This document shows, piece by piece, positions 9,733-24,271 of a stretch of DNA of 64,000 nt. Source of the stretch: Zingiber officinale (lineage: Eukaryota; Streptophyta; Magnoliopsida; Zingiberales; Zingiberaceae); the NCBI RefSeq assembly GCF_018446385.1, contig NC_056001.1, forward strand, positions 106,804,436-106,868,435, written 5' to 3'. Below the pieces are notes generated by a model. It was not told where the DNA came from and searched no databases. It saw nothing but the letters and a program-made list of their open reading frames with translations. Both the position numbers and the translations under genes were made by a program. The first letter of the stretch is position 1. Each line of letters begins with the position of its first letter.

Positions 9733-12700
9733 ATGTCTTCGACTCTCCTTGAGGTGACGCGCTCCGCCCATGAGGACGTGGAGCGCCTCGAGCGACTCAT
9801 CGTGCGAGAGCTCCAGCGCGAGCCCGACAACAGCCGAGACCGTCTCTTCCAGAGCCACCGCGTCCGCCACATGATCGATCTCATCACAAACACCACAGAT
9901 AAGCTTGTAATCCCGTGTTCTCATATCCTTCTATTATGTAATTTCGTCACATTATCTTGTTGTCTGGCTTAAGCGTCTGATGTGCAATTTATTTACGTTG
10001 ATTTTTCTTCTCTCTGCAAGATTGATGTATACGAAGACAAAGACAGTGCGAGGAAAGATGAAATTGCGGCGCTTGGCGGGCAGACTGCAACTGGCGCGAC
10101 TACGCTCTTTGGTGCGTTTTATGATAGGCTTAAAGAGGTGGGTGTTCATTCAAGCTCTAGATATTGAAAAAAAAAACTACCATTTATTTGGTGGGCATTT
10201 GCTTCTGCTTCGGATTTGGCCGATTTTACATGGTTTAGTGCACAATTCTCCTTCCGATATTCAATATGATTTACGGAGATCTACACAATACTTTATGTTG
10301 ATGTTTAGGAAGCTTGATTTCATAATTTTTTCAAAATTTTGCATGATTCTGAACTTTACCTTGTGCAGATCCGTGACTACCATAGGAGACATCCATCAGC
10401 TCGTGTGGTTGATACAACTGAAGAATACGAAGAGCTTCTAAAGGAAGAACCACATATTGAATTTAGTGGCGAGGTATCTTAGGAGTCTGTCATAATTTTG
10501 TGCTTGCTTTTTCCTTGCGAAGGACACTTGATTCCATTTTTCACATGAAATCAATTTCAAAGATTGAGATTCAAAGCGTGACACCAACTTGAAATTTATC
10601 CCACAAAACACAGGATTCCTGCTTCATGATCTAGATTATCTAGTTACTTTCCTGCAAACTTGCTTATTTTTCTTTGGGTTCTTCCATATTGGTTATGTCT
10701 GTGTCTTCAATATATGATCATTGATGGGTGAAGGAATCCAGTTTAGTGAAATCCAAACAGTTCAATTGGTTTGGCACAATAATTATATATGTTAACATAT
10801 GGAAGTATTGTTGCTTAACTCAAGCTCTGACTATATTTTTGCCAAACTAGCTTTTGAGTTTGAGTTGTACTTTTCTTATGGTAATTCAGTTGATCTAGTT
10901 ATCAAGGATGAGTTTTGATGAGTTAAGTATACTCAGTAACTCAAGAAACTGAAAATATTCTATTCCAACAAACAGCTATAATGTTCTAACTAAGCCCAGT
11001 AATATGAGTGGCAAATGGCGAATGTATGAGTGCAGTGGAGATGACATAGTCATGGAAAAATGAATATTTTCTTTTTTTGATGTTTGTTCACTGTGGTGTG
11101 GAATCTTGTGAATAATAATTCTTTTGTTTCTTCCAATCACGATGAGGAATGGGATAGACGCCTTTGTGATTTTTGGATTTTAATTTCTGCAGGATTTTGT
11201 CATTGTGCATGCAGGATCATGCTGGCACACAGGGTAAGCTTTAGGTGTTTATACATCTTCGTGAATCGTGATCATATATCTGATGCCTTTCTGAGCTAGG
11301 CTGTCCTGCAATTTTTGATAATTGGGCAAAGCTTTTCTTTTCATGGCGTTATGTTGGGGTGGATGGTTATTCTAAATAAAAATGAACTATGCACTTAATA
11401 TATTTCAGAGTATACTATGTTTATTTCTGAGAGTACCTTCTGAGATATCAACACGCAATTGTGTTTTGTGGTACTACAACATAATTTTCTATTTATGTAT
11501 GTTTGGTTGTTTTCACAGGAAGCTTTTGGCCGATACCTTGATATGCATGAGCTATACAATGAGTATATCAATTCAAAGTTCGGGGATTCTTCTACAGAGT
11601 ACCTGACTTTCTTGGATTCATTTTCTCAAACTCAAAGCATTCCATTCCATCTGAAGTTGAGTAGGTAAACCCTGACTTTATATTTTGGCGTCTCTTATTT
11701 GTATTATTGCAAATGCCAATGCATCATAGCCATCACAATTAAGTAGTTTTTGTTTCATTTATGATTTATTTTCACCCATTTTCTGTGGAAAAGGATGTTC
11801 GAGAGGTTCTTTCTTATGCTTTTCTTTTAATTGTCATATAGTTCTCTCTAGCTTTGTTAATTTATTCAGTACTTTTTAACATTATTTTTTATTTTTCTTT
11901 AGTAGCGATGCTATGCCATAATATGAATGGAAAAAAAAGACTTGAACTGCTCTGACTTTACTTTTTGTTAATTCTGACAGACAATATAAGGAATATTTGG
12001 AGCATGTTTTGCAGTATCTTGTATCATTTATGGAACGTACACAGCCACTACAAGATCTTAATAGGTTATTTGAGAAGGTAAAGTTGCTGATTTTTTTTCT
12101 GCTAATGAATTCTTTAAGTTAATAACTTTGATATACATCTACTGTATTTTATTCTATGAATACTTTAGTTAGCAATACTAATGTTCTCTTGGATGAGAGA
12201 TTGATCCATTGACTTGTTAGACCCAACTATTGACCTAAATTTCTTAAAGTCAAAGATAATAATAGCTTACCGTCTAAGCGTATCTGTTTTTTATATGCCA
12301 CACACCACCTTTCTGGACTAAAGTAGGATGTTAAACTTGTGACAATATTTGTTAATGTCTAAAGTCCAATTCATGGCCCATAATATTCTTAAGTTGGCTA
12401 CACATGATGTCCAATGATGGCTCAACCATCACATAGGCATCCAATAACACAGCTTGTGTAGTTGAAAAACTGACACATTAACTCAGGCTTAATTAAGTAT
12501 TTTGACAAGTGGTTCGGCCTAACAAATTAATGTGATGGTTAAACCAGACAAATTAGTGGGTCGATTCTTTAATCTAATGGGTCTTGAGAAAATATAATTT
12601 AAGAATTTGATTGTTTTAGAAAAAAATTATTATCTTCTAATCTTGCATTTGATTATAATGTGAAATGTCTTATTTTCATCTTTCTGTCATCTTAACAAGT

Positions 12701-15700
12701 ATCTCTAATTTCAATGTAAATTTACTAATTGGTCTTATTGGAAAGCAATTGTATTGATCTTGGCACTGCCTAGTTTAATTTTATTTGAGTTGCCCATCAA
12801 TTTGTAGTTTGACTGATATGAGTTCATTAAATACATGGCCATCATGTATGGCTGCCCCTGTACGAGAGAAGGACAATCTCAATCTCTTGTTAAAGCAGAG
12901 AAAGAACACTAAATCTACTGAAATTGCTAAATAATGATCATAAGTCTAGCTAGTAGTGGGCTTCAAGTGTTGGCAATTTTATACCGCCATTTGATGGCCC
13001 ATGATGGTATATTTAATCCTATGTAAATCCTGAAAACTTTGTAAACATGTTCCTAAGATTTTTTTTTGAAAAGGTAAAAATGGTTTGATAGTAGCAATTT
13101 AAAATAAAGAATATTTAAAGATATATTTTAAGTGCAGTAAATTGTATAGTAAACTATTTATGTAAATTGGCTATGACTAATTATGGGCAATGTGACAATA
13201 GTATTTTGGATATGACATGCACAAAAAGGTCCCATTTACATTTTTCAATCGTAGTTCATGATCAATGCTAAAAATCAAATCAACGAGATCAAGTAATCTT
13301 CACAGTTTTGATCAAAACTATCTAGTTTATTCACATGATTTCATTTTTTTTTAAATATTTTGTTGTTTCCTCTACTTCTAGTCTTTTCTCAATTAATCAA
13401 AATATGAACATGATCTCATTTTCATGCTTTTCTTATCTAATGAAATTGCATTTATTATCCTAAAAAAATTGAATTAATGAGATCTAGGATTCATAAAAAA
13501 TATAATAAATTTTTTTTGTAAAGTTTGTTTCTAAATATGTTTTCTTGCTTTTCCATATTTTGCTTTATTTCTTTTGATGTTTTCGTCAATTTAAATTTAT
13601 ATTATTCTGTGAACCTTTAATCTGGTAGATATTGACTTAATTTTTTAATCACTTGTTGAAGCTGAGTTGACCACATTTGCTTAGTGGAAGCTATTCCAAA
13701 TTCATAGAGTGATATTAATAAACGGTCTTTTTACTAATATAGCATAACAAGAAGTTTATTTTTCTCGTAGCAGCTTGAAGTTGAGTTCGAACAACAATGG
13801 GCTGATGGGAAGGTTTTGGGATGGGAAAACAAGGGTTTAGACAGAGATCCACTTCCATCACAAAGCGATGAGCTTGATCTTGAGTATTACAGTACACTTG
13901 AAGAACTTATGGAGGTTGGACCTGAAAAATTGAAAGAGGTTAGTTCTTTGCCCCTTTACTATTTCTCTAAGCTGGCAGTCTATACAATTCATTATCCCCA
14001 ATGGTCCTATGTTTTTCAGTTTTATTCTGGTGAACACTGACGTCAGTTTATTTCAATCAAATTTATAGTCTTACATCATCTACTGATGTTGTCAATGACT
14101 AGGCTCTGCTATTTTTTTTGCCTGCATTGCTATTTTTCGCTTGGTCTGTTTGTTGTGTGATACTGATTTCTTACTATTTTTTGGAATAAATGAAAGGGCA
14201 GTATAAATTTGGGCCTTTCTTGGCCTGGTAGCTTATTTCATATTGTATTTTACAAAAAAAAAAAACATTTCCCAAATAACAAGATTGTTTTGAAAATGGG
14301 ATTGACGCTTTAAAAGTTTCGATAATGAACATTTATTGAGAAACAGTTAATTTAGCTGTTTCCATGACAGATTTACTATAATGAAAGTAGGATATAATAG
14401 TTCACATTAGGAATAGGGTTGCGCTTGGGTTGGGTTGGTTCATTTTTTTAGAAAAAGTTCAACGCTTGGTTTGATTCAAGTTATGAAAACATCCCCATTT
14501 GAAAAAAAAAACTTAACTACAATTTTTTAGCTTGGTTCGTGTTTCAAGGATCTCAAATTTTTGTATTTGGGGATTTTGGATTTGTTATACTACACTGCAC
14601 ATTTCATAGAAAATGAAAAGGGCACTCTTTATTATCATTATCATTAAGAGTGCCTCATTTTAAAAAAAAAAAAAATATCAAAACAGCATCTCACTTATAA
14701 TTTTCTGCTCAAAATATTCCTTTGTTCTCAGTCGGTCTAACCGCAAGAATATGAACTGGCAACCTGACCACCACCTTGGAGCTACTTTAACCAAAGCAGG
14801 TCCAGGGTTGAGCTGTAGCTCCAAAATGGTGCAGCTTTGGTCAAAGCAACTCCATCGTGGAGCACACAAGCTATTTTGGGCATAAAATTTTAGGTGGGGC
14901 GTTATTTTGATAATTTTTGGAATTGATGATATGGATAAAAAGGGCGTTCTTTTGATTTTCTGCTACTGAATTGAACTCTACAAAAGCTCTAGCACTAGAA
15001 TTAGACCTATAATTCACAAAAATTGTATATTGAATGCAAGTTCTTCAATTCACAAGAACTATATATTTAGATTAAAAAAGAAACATAGTTCCTATTGTCA
15101 TGTTTCAATTGTAAGTCACTGATAGCAATAGACTAAAAATTAATCAACATTTCTTCTCACTAAATATATAGGATCCAATATCCACACAACTAAGAGAAAT
15201 TATCAACGATGAGAACTGAACATGATGAGCTATTTACCATAAATTCTAATCAGCTTAAATGTAACTGCATGTTACAAAGAACGTCAAAAGGAATGCTGGA
15301 CATAGAAGGGTTGCTGATTAGATTTATGTTGCAATGTGGAAGAAGAATTAGTGGAGGTGAGGGGTGGACATAAGCAATATATTTTCTTAGAAAAACTCAA
15401 TTTTTTAGTCAGTTCACTTTTCAGGATCTATTGGTAATCTATTGCTCTAAGCCATAAATCAGGACACACACCAAAACTTCCAAACAAGACTTGCCATGAC
15501 AGGTTGACAGTAAGCCTGTTGTGGAAAAAAATGAATAAACTTTGCTTAATTAATGTGTTCATAAGGAAGAATAAACACTTTCAAAGCATAAATCTCAGTA
15601 CAAAAACATTCTTGCAACTGCAGAAAAGGGATGCAACGTGGTATGGTTCTTGCAAAAAAACACTATGAAATATGATATGCAGCCATAAAAAAATGAAAAT

Positions 15701-18700
15701 TTCAACTTATACTACTTTTATGGATTCCCTAATGATTAACCTGATAGAAATTGAATTGACAACTTATCAATCAACTGTCACTGTGCATAGATCAATTGAG
15801 TAATTTACCAATGAAAGTTATATACTCTCCTTCCAGGATTTACAAGTCATTTGTTGATGATGCACACACCTTCATAATCTTAGTTATATATCCAATTACA
15901 AATGTACATGCATCTCTTTTAAGGAAGGATCATATAAGTATTAAAGTATGTTGTTCGCCAAATGAAATAAAATGAATGTGGCATTCTCAAATCTAAGGAT
16001 CATTTAGACAGACACCTACCTTGCATGAAACAGCAAGCCACATGCAACAATTGTTCTCTGGGATTTTATAATTATCAAATTACTTAAGATAACAAATTTT
16101 ATTAAACAATGCAATTACAATATATAATGAAGTGTCTATACAATCTGATTGCTCCTAATACTAAGGCACCATCACTAACAGTACCGCCTTGCATGATTGG
16201 TACTTCAAAGGAAATCAAACTTTGATTATGACATAGTTTGAGGTGGATATTGGAAACTATAATAAACTGTTAATGTTTAAATGAATGCCTTTTCCCTCCA
16301 AATTGCAGCATTGCTTCCAAAGGGAAGAACGACTAATGCTCTCTCTGGCCGTGCTTACTGTTAATTTTGCTGAGGCTGATTACTGACCATGAATGTTCTC
16401 TCTGGCTATGCTTATTGCTTGATACTCTCGGGGCTTGATACTGACCACTTATGTTCTCTCTGGCTGTGCTTACAGAAAGGCTAAGGCTAAGTTTCATAGA
16501 ATATCCATATGGTAGCTAGTTTTAGGTGCTACCTGCTAGGTAATTCAGATTAATGTTTGTGGTCATAGTTGGCAAACTTTTTGAATGCTTCTTTAAAATG
16601 CTTTAATATAGACTAATTTAGCATGCAAAATTGTTAGTATTTCTTTTCAGTGATTTTTTTTATGCTTATGATTATTTTCCATATGCTGAGTAATGACAAC
16701 ACTTTAGGCCTTGGCGGCTCTTGGCTTGAAAACTGGGGGTACTCTTAAACAGCGTGCAGAGAGGTTGTTTCTTACGAAGGTTAGTAGTAATGCCTTGTTT
16801 AACTATTATCACTACTTTGGGTGTGTGTGTGTACCTTGGTTTCAGTTTCCATCTATAACTAGGCAAATTTATCCTTAATCTTTGTAAGTTTGCTTGCTTC
16901 TAGTTTTTTCTTTCTGTTTCATATTTGAATAAGCATCAAGGCAAGTTATTTTGCCAAAATTTTATAGCTTATATGGATAAAATTCTTTATTGTTTCCTTA
17001 TTTTTGCACAGTAATTTTTGACCATTCATTTTCATGATTGTTTAAGGTAAAATAAACTGTGTTCCTAGATAGACGAACTATGTTTCATCTGGTGGAATCT
17101 TTTTGCATGGGATTTCTTGTTTTACAACCAGTGATAAGATGAATATTTAGGGTTGGTCTTGATTTTCTTCCCCTTACACAGTGATCACAATTACTTCCTG
17201 GATTTTAAGATCTTATGATCCTGCATCACAAATTGGCCTTGGCATTTGTTTCCCAAGTAGGATTTTAATCGAGATGATATCTTATACATCCTGATCCTAA
17301 GTTTCGATACTATTATTAGGTACGATGTCAATGTGAAAACTTGACTTAATGGAATATGCTGACATTCATATAGGTTCCCTAAATTTATCTACACATGTTA
17401 GGTTCATGTTGTGAACAAAGAATATGCTTGCACTAGCACTCACTTAACTTTGCTACAGCTTACAGGTTCATTATTGTGAACAAAGAATATTGTGAAGTTT
17501 CAATAATACATCCATCCTGACAAGATAATTTTAAGTCCTTGAGAATGCTTCCAAATTTTCTAAACTGTATTTTGAAATATAGACAATCAACAATCACTGC
17601 TCATACTGGAGATTGGGCTATCTTAAGGTATTGATACCACTAATCCTCGTCATACCAAGTGGTATGACGTGGTACACCACTTGCTATAGTATATTTTGCC
17701 AATTTGCTTAGATTGTTATCAATTTTGGATCATGCTTTAATCCTATAACCTTGTCATCACATTTCATACTTATCTTTGTTCACTAGCTATTTAGTTTTCC
17801 TAGATTTTTTTTGTCTTCTAAAGGTCATGCACAGATTTCTTTGATTTAATTTAATTTGATCTGGAAATTTGAGCATGGTTGTGTTTGTTTCTTATGGATA
17901 ACTTGAGCATCTTGGTTCCCTTGTAGAACACTCCTCTAGAGCAACTTGATAGGAAGCATTTTGCAAAAAGCTCACGTAACTCAGAGAAAAATGTTGCCAC
18001 TGATCAGATTAGTTCTAAGAAAGAAATCGCTTTAATGGAGGCAAAGTTGCATCAATTATGCTCATTCAAGCATTTTGTACACACATCTTTTTTTAAATTC
18101 TTTCAGGAGAGAATAGTGTTGATAATGTTCGGTTTGATTCTAAACACTGAACTTTGGCCTTCCATGATTTCATATCATATGATGGGTATATTATTGAAGT
18201 AGAAATTGCAGGTTATGTATTATGAGAGTGCACTATGAATTCTGTAGATTAAGCTATCGTTAAAATCGAGGATGTAGTGGTAAAAAGAGGAGGGGAAGGC
18301 AGTGAGAGAAGGAATTTCCTATGAATTGTATATTTGCTAAGAGAGGGCTGTAAGAGAAACAAAGAAAATGACAAAGTTACCCCTTTCATCGTCATTCCCA
18401 AGACATGCTGGTTAAACTAGTTTCTTATAGACTTTTTCATCTTTCTCCCTTCTGTCCACCTTGAACTAAGAGTGGGGAAAGGAGGCCTAATAAACTAGAG
18501 AAATGATTGTTTTCCCTTCCTTTTCCTTCTATGTTGGCTTCCTTCCCTTCGAGTAGACAAGTCCAGAATGTGTAATATGCATGCACACTACCATTTAAAA
18601 CCAGAAGTACACTGTGCTTCTTACTCTCTCATTTCTTGTAATAACAAATGGTCCCATCTTTTTATTGGCAGGTTATTGATCTAACTAAAGAAAATATTGA

Positions 18701-21700
18701 AAAGAAGCAAGCTTTAACATATGAGGAAATGGAAGCAGAACGTGAAGAGGTAACCTTCCATTCATCAATGAACTCTAGGATTGTAACTTATAGATAATAG
18801 CTGTTACACTCTGTGGATAGTTGCTGATGAAATGTATTTTGATCTTGCAATACACTTGTAGACTTTGCAGTTTATGTTTTGTTCAGTGTATAATTGCCTG
18901 TTTAAATGATAGAAACTTATCTCTTTGGCAAGCCTCTTACATGGTTGAGGATATTAAGGAGGATGAAGCTGGGTGCGTAGCTAAATGTTGTGATGTAGTT
19001 AGAAGTAAGAACGTGGAAGCTCATGCTGTGGCTAAGCTAGAGATGGTGGGGGCTGTGATCTTAAAGTGGACTTGGTAGGAGGATATTAAGGAGTTAAGGG
19101 CTTGGTCTCTAGCTAAATGGCGACATCTATTTAGAATTAGGAATATTTAGGTTCTTGCTGTGGCTAAGGTGATGATGAAAGGGTCTTCAGGTGGAGGTTA
19201 GTTTGTAGTATTGTAGTTTTCTGAAGAATTTAATGTAATAGTTGCTAGCTGTTTAAAAAAAGCATTTATAATTGTCTTTGCTTTAGCAATATTCGGCTTC
19301 TCCAATGTTAGGCCATCAGGTTAGGCATGCTTTTTGACTTAAAAAGAAGCCAGTGATTTCTGTTTGCTTGCAGAGAAATGAGAGGAAAGGAAATATTGTT
19401 GATAAAAAGTTATTATTTCATCCTATTTCTTTCCAAGTAAACAAGAAGTAGCTTCTGTGTATTTATTCTGAATTCTGATTGACTATTTTGCGTCTTGAGG
19501 TGTATCAAGGTTTTGTGGACCTAATATCCTAATCATAACTGAAATAATTGGGACCCATATTGGTTCTCTTTTTGTATGTTAGAGAGAAATTTGTCATATT
19601 GTTGTTTGAATAGCCTACAAAGCTGCTAATTAGCTGTCATTTGTAGAACACTGCAAGCTGCATGCAATATGGTTGTGCAATTATATTTTCTTGAATCTCA
19701 GTGCCAAGTTTTTTGGTAACATTGTTATATTTTGGCTGTAATTTTTTTTTTTTAAAGAAGTACATGCAGGTAGTGTGGCTATTATGTAACACATATGTGG
19801 TGCTAATAGGATTGCGTATGTGCCTCATGTTAATAAGTTAGTTTATGTTATTTATATTCAACAAAATGTGATTTACATAGTTCTTAATATCTTAAATCAG
19901 TACTTAATGTAATGAACTATTTTCAAGTCAGGGTAACTAGGTTTGGAGTCTTGCTTCTCATTTGAAAAGAGGAAGCTTTTTCCCTAGTCAAGCATCATAC
20001 ATCGATATTTTTCAAATTAAATATTTGATTTCTATTCAACTAAATTAAACCAATTTGATCAATGTCTGTCATGAAATAAAGCTGACATTTAGAACAATAA
20101 ATAAATAAACAAATACTTTAAAATATTTATATTCAGTAACAGTGCAAATAAATATAACATAATATATAAGGATGCTTTTATATTACAAAAGGTATGACAA
20201 TAAAAGTAAAATAATTACATTAAACAATAATATAAATGTATAATAAAAATATTTAACTTGTGGTACTTTAATCTGTGTTAAGCATTACTGCCAATGAGCT
20301 AAAATGATATGTAAAAATAAAAATAATCAAAGATGCAAAATAGAAACTTTTGAAATAAAATAACTAAATTAAGATTAAATATTAAGTGCAATAAATTAAA
20401 TGTGAAATCTATTATATGTAAAATATATATGTCAGAAAACACACTTTTTATCATCTAATTTTTAGGGTAAATATAATTACACTTCACGTAGTTTACTGGT
20501 ATTTTATATGCCCTCTCCCCACCCCCACCCCCACCCCCACCCCCACCCCACCCTCTCTTTAAATATTCACTTTAGTCCATAATATTCATTATTATATTAC
20601 ATTTAATAAAAGTTTATTCTATTTTTTTTTGTTATATAATGATAGTTTTTTACTAGATATGATCATTGAGAATGAAAGTCAGAATAAAATTAACATATTA
20701 CAACATATTAATTTGAGTTAAATTAATAGATACTATAGATCTAGCATGGATATTTTTGGTAACATGTCAATATATGGAATACCAGTAAACTTCATGGATG
20801 CACAATTTGTTGGGTATGTTTAGTTGTTGCCTCTTTACAATTTTATATCAGCAACTGAACATTCAAAATAATTTTCATCTGTGCTTAATACCAACGATGC
20901 TGACTTGCAAGTTTCAACCTTTTGGTGTCTGCCACATGGATATTATCATTTATCCCATAGCTGAAGGCATTGAATTGTATGTAAGATTATATACTACTAA
21001 TATCAATCTTTTAAGTTACTTTTAACTTTGTAAGAAGAAAATTTTGGTCTCCCTTTACTTACACTTTCAAACTAAATTGATTCAATATTTCAATTATTGA
21101 TTTAGGTCTTTTTTCACGTGTTTTGGTCATATTGTTTCACTCTCACATTTTAATATTTGTTGGAGCTATCTCTCAATCTTTTTTATATAAGTTCTTAATC
21201 TTAGTGTAATCATCTTTTCTACAATAACTTTTGTATGCTTTCTTAACTTAGCTACACTTCAATCCTTAATGCTTGATTTGTCACACCATAAATTTATAAA
21301 CTTTTTTTTTAATTCAAGGGGCACATAAGGATCACAAAAGACTCTAAAAGCTCCTCTTATTTTTAACTACCCAATCATCTTCCATATCAACTTGTTGAAT
21401 AATAGATGGGATACCATTAACTAAATAGTTAGACTTGTTATCTATAAAGACTGGAACTAAGCAACCTTTGGAAAGTAGTATTTTCTTGAAACAAAGAGAA
21501 CATTAGTCTGTTGATTATTTATATTTTATGCTGTGTTGTTTGTAAACTATTTTTTCTCCACAAACTCTTTGTGTAGGTCTAGTTAATCAGCTTGGTTCTG
21601 TGTGCTAATTGAATATAGAAGCATTAGGTATATGTGCCCCACATATATACTATCTGTTATATTACAATCTTTAATCAGATCTATATTAGTCTTGCTACAG

Positions 21701-23622
21701 CATAGAATCCAACTTCATAAGCACTGGGTCAGCCTCCAGATGAACATGTAGCCACAAAGGAATCTGTGAGTAATGGTTAAAGGATACATAGCTAGCAAAT
21801 GCAGGCAATTAATTCAACGGTTAAAACCTTTAACTACTTGTTTACTCATGGTTTTCTCCAGTCCTCTTCCAGAATTTGGTTTTATGTATCAAAAAGATTT
21901 TGTTAATAGAATTATATCTTCCTTCCATCTTTAATTTGCTTCTGTATCTTAATTGCCTTAATTTTTTTTCAAGTTTAAATCACATTTTTGTTACTTAAAT
22001 CAGGAGGTGACACAAGCTGACTCTGAAAGTGATGATGAGGAGCAACAAATCTACAATCCTCTAAAATTGCCAATGGGCTGGGATGGGAAGCCTATTCCTT
22101 ACTGGCTTTACAAACTTCATGGACTTGGACAGGTGTGCTTACATCAGTCCCTATGTTCATGCAGCATGCAAATTTTAGACTTATCTGATTCCTTTAATTC
22201 ATCATGTTATTCTTTTATGTGGTCCAATGTAAGCAAGCCTTTCACAGCCATCTGTGATTATAAAACTATTGTAATCTATTTTAGAATTTCACCTTGTCAA
22301 TACATGGTTCATGTGAAACCATTCATCCAAATGTGCGTGCTATCAAATTAATGGTTTCATTTTATTGTACATAAGCTTTTGCTCTTTTTTTTAATACGTC
22401 CATATTAATACTCAATAATTTCATAGCTTTTCCTGTTTGTGCCGATGAAAGAAATAGGCAATAATTTCATAGCTTACAAGTATACTCCGTTTAGTGCTTT
22501 TGTTTCCTGTGTGTTTTTTTTGCTTCATGGATTTCCATATTAATTGTTTTGTCTACATAGCCGTGCATGAACTATTGTTTATCTACGTAGTTTGACCGTG
22601 AATTTTCTGTAGGATTTTAAATGTCGTATAATGCAAATAGTTCAGAGTTGCTAATTAACACGAGGGATCATTTTGTTCCTTTGCTGTAGGAATTCAAATG
22701 TGAGATATGTGGGAACCAAAGCTACTGGGGACGAAGGGCATTTGAGCGCCATTTTAAGGAGTGGCGTCACCAGCATGGCATGCGCTGTCTTAACATTCCT
22801 AACACTAAAAACTTCAATGAGATCACGTCCATCCAGGTAAATACAGACATTTACATTTACTTCAATGAGATCCCATCCATCGATACAGACATTTACATTT
22901 ATTTCATAGCCATGCTTTTGAATTCAGTTTAGTATATGGCTCCACAAATTCCAAAATCCTGCAAATATATCACTAGCTATTATTGATTGCTTAACCTTCT
23001 AGCATTAATTTGAATTTACACATTATAAATTCATAGTAAATAGAAGTATTCATAATAATTTGAGTTTATTTTTTTTAAGTATTATTTATTTGTATAGAAC
23101 TGTATACATGAAAGTCAGCACTCTGAGACAACATGGTTGGTCTAATAGTGTATTTTTACCATCTTTGTAGCCTAATAGGAATAAATGGTTCACACGTTTC
23201 TCTAAAAGACTACTTTTCATTATAGCAAATTTATTTTATTTTCAAGTTATTTCTCTATCTTCATCATTATTTCATTATTAAAAAATTGGTTTAGATATTT
23301 TAACTCCTAGAAATTTTAAACTTTGTGACATCAATGCAAGCGTAAGCAATTACCTATACCATTCACCATGGTAAAAGAAATCTCACCTTGAATGTTACCC
23401 ATCACTCACTATGGTAAAAGTCATGCGATTGAATTTCACCATATTCCTTAACAGAGCTATTAATTCCTTCATCAGGAGGCAAAAGAACTTTGGGAGAAAA
23501 TACAAGAACGTCAAGGAGTCAACAAATGGAGGCCCGACCTTGAGGAAGAGTATGAAGACAGAGAGGGTAACATCTATAACAAGAAGACATACACTGATCT
23601 GCAGCGCCAGGGGCTGATTTGA
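9733..23622 (+). CDS. SF3A3: Splicing factor 3A subunit 3 (SF3a60), 12 coding exons
   Basis: Subunit of the SF3a complex, needed to form the 17S U2 snRNP and the prespliceosome in the nucleus. Exons: 9733-9906, 10021-10137, 10369-10473, 11519-11664, 11981-12077, 13774-13938, 16708-16779, 17927-18076, 18672-18749, 22004-22132, 22690-22836, 23476-23622. They give 508 residues, close to the roughly 500 of plant SF3a60. Seen directly: the N-terminal helix [20 protein letters not shown], the GGQTATG block, [15 protein letters not shown] followed by [19 protein letters not shown] (about 376-411), and a matrin-type C2H2 zinc finger with Cys415, Cys418, His432 and His438, where [15 protein letters not shown] is the family signature. 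It ends in [10 protein letters not shown]. Exon 6 has two possible acceptors three bases apart. Exon 8 ends SFKHF, less conserved than its surroundings, but its length matches the family. A likely intron lies just after the stop codon. Confidence 0.95.
16331..16480. repeat. Threefold imperfect repeat in an SF3A3 intron
   Basis: Three copies of a block around CTCTCTGGCNRTGCTTA (near 16340, 16395 and 16454), spaced 57-59 bases and separated by similar GATACTGACCA-like sequence. Diverged minisatellite inside intron 6. Confidence 0.7.
20464..20816. mobile_element. MITE-like element in SF3A3 intron 9
   Basis: The left arm containing GTTTACTGGTATTTTATATG (about 20490) and the right arm containing CATATATTG-like sequence followed by AATACCAGTAAACTTCATGG (about 20770-20800) are inverted copies. 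Outer parts (TAATTACACTTCACG versus the complement of CATGGATGCACAATTTG) also match loosely. No coding capacity. The exact ends and target duplication are not readable to me. It contains the C-rich repeat at 20513. Confidence 0.55.
20513..20552 (-). repeat. (CCCCCA)n tract, possible G-quadruplex on the minus strand
   Basis: Six or seven runs of four or five C separated by single A. On the complementary strand this is GGGGGT repeated, which exceeds the usual four-run requirement for an intramolecular G-quadruplex. Confidence 0.75.
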
Positions 23623-24271
23623 AGAGGTGATCAGTTTCATTTGATTATTGGGCAGTTTGTTTAGTCTTGTTATTCTGAAAAGTGCAATTTAAATTAAAAA
23701 AAATGTAACATTTTTTTGTTCGCAACGCAGGATCTGAAGAGATTTCAGCAGCCAATGGAGCTTGTTAAAGCCATATCAGCTATTTAAACGCATTTGAGCC
23801 TTTTCTACTATCATGTATTCACATTCCAGGATTAAGGTTTGCCACTAAGTGAGTGTGTTAGGTTTAAGGTGTTGTATTGCATTAGTAAAGTAACATTTTT
23901 CAACAAGTGCTCGTGATTTATGTGGAAAGTGCTCGCCATCTGCTAGTTGTCAATTAGCAGGAGTTATATTCGAAATACACAGCATTGTTCAATTTTCAAT
24001 CTGTTTCCCTCGCCATGTACTAGTTGGTATATTCAATTTACGTTGAGGGTAGCAGATCTAGTCTACGAAAAATGTTAATCAGTTATCAAAATAACTTGAG
24101 AAGCTTTCACAATGAATGATTTATTAGTTTAATCGTCTATTAAAAAAAAATAGGCATTTACCAAAATCATCTACGATTAGAGCCATCTCTTCTAGTGCTG
24201 GATCTTCTGCGCTCATCAATATTCCCTCGTGATTTCTTAATGACGCTGATAATTTGAATTTAAATTAGTCG
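23623..24271 (+). other. SF3A3 3' UTR with probable intron, then spacer
   Basis: Four bases after the stop codon there is a GTGATCAG donor at 23627. A T-rich tract and an AACGCAG acceptor end at 23730, so a 104-base 3' UTR intron is likely. The rest is AT-rich 3' UTR and spacer; no clean AATAAA is evident. Confidence 0.55.

Noticed and set aside
14678-14869. Minus-strand ORF in an SF3A3 intron
   Set aside because: Short, no conserved motif, and in repeat-like intron sequence.
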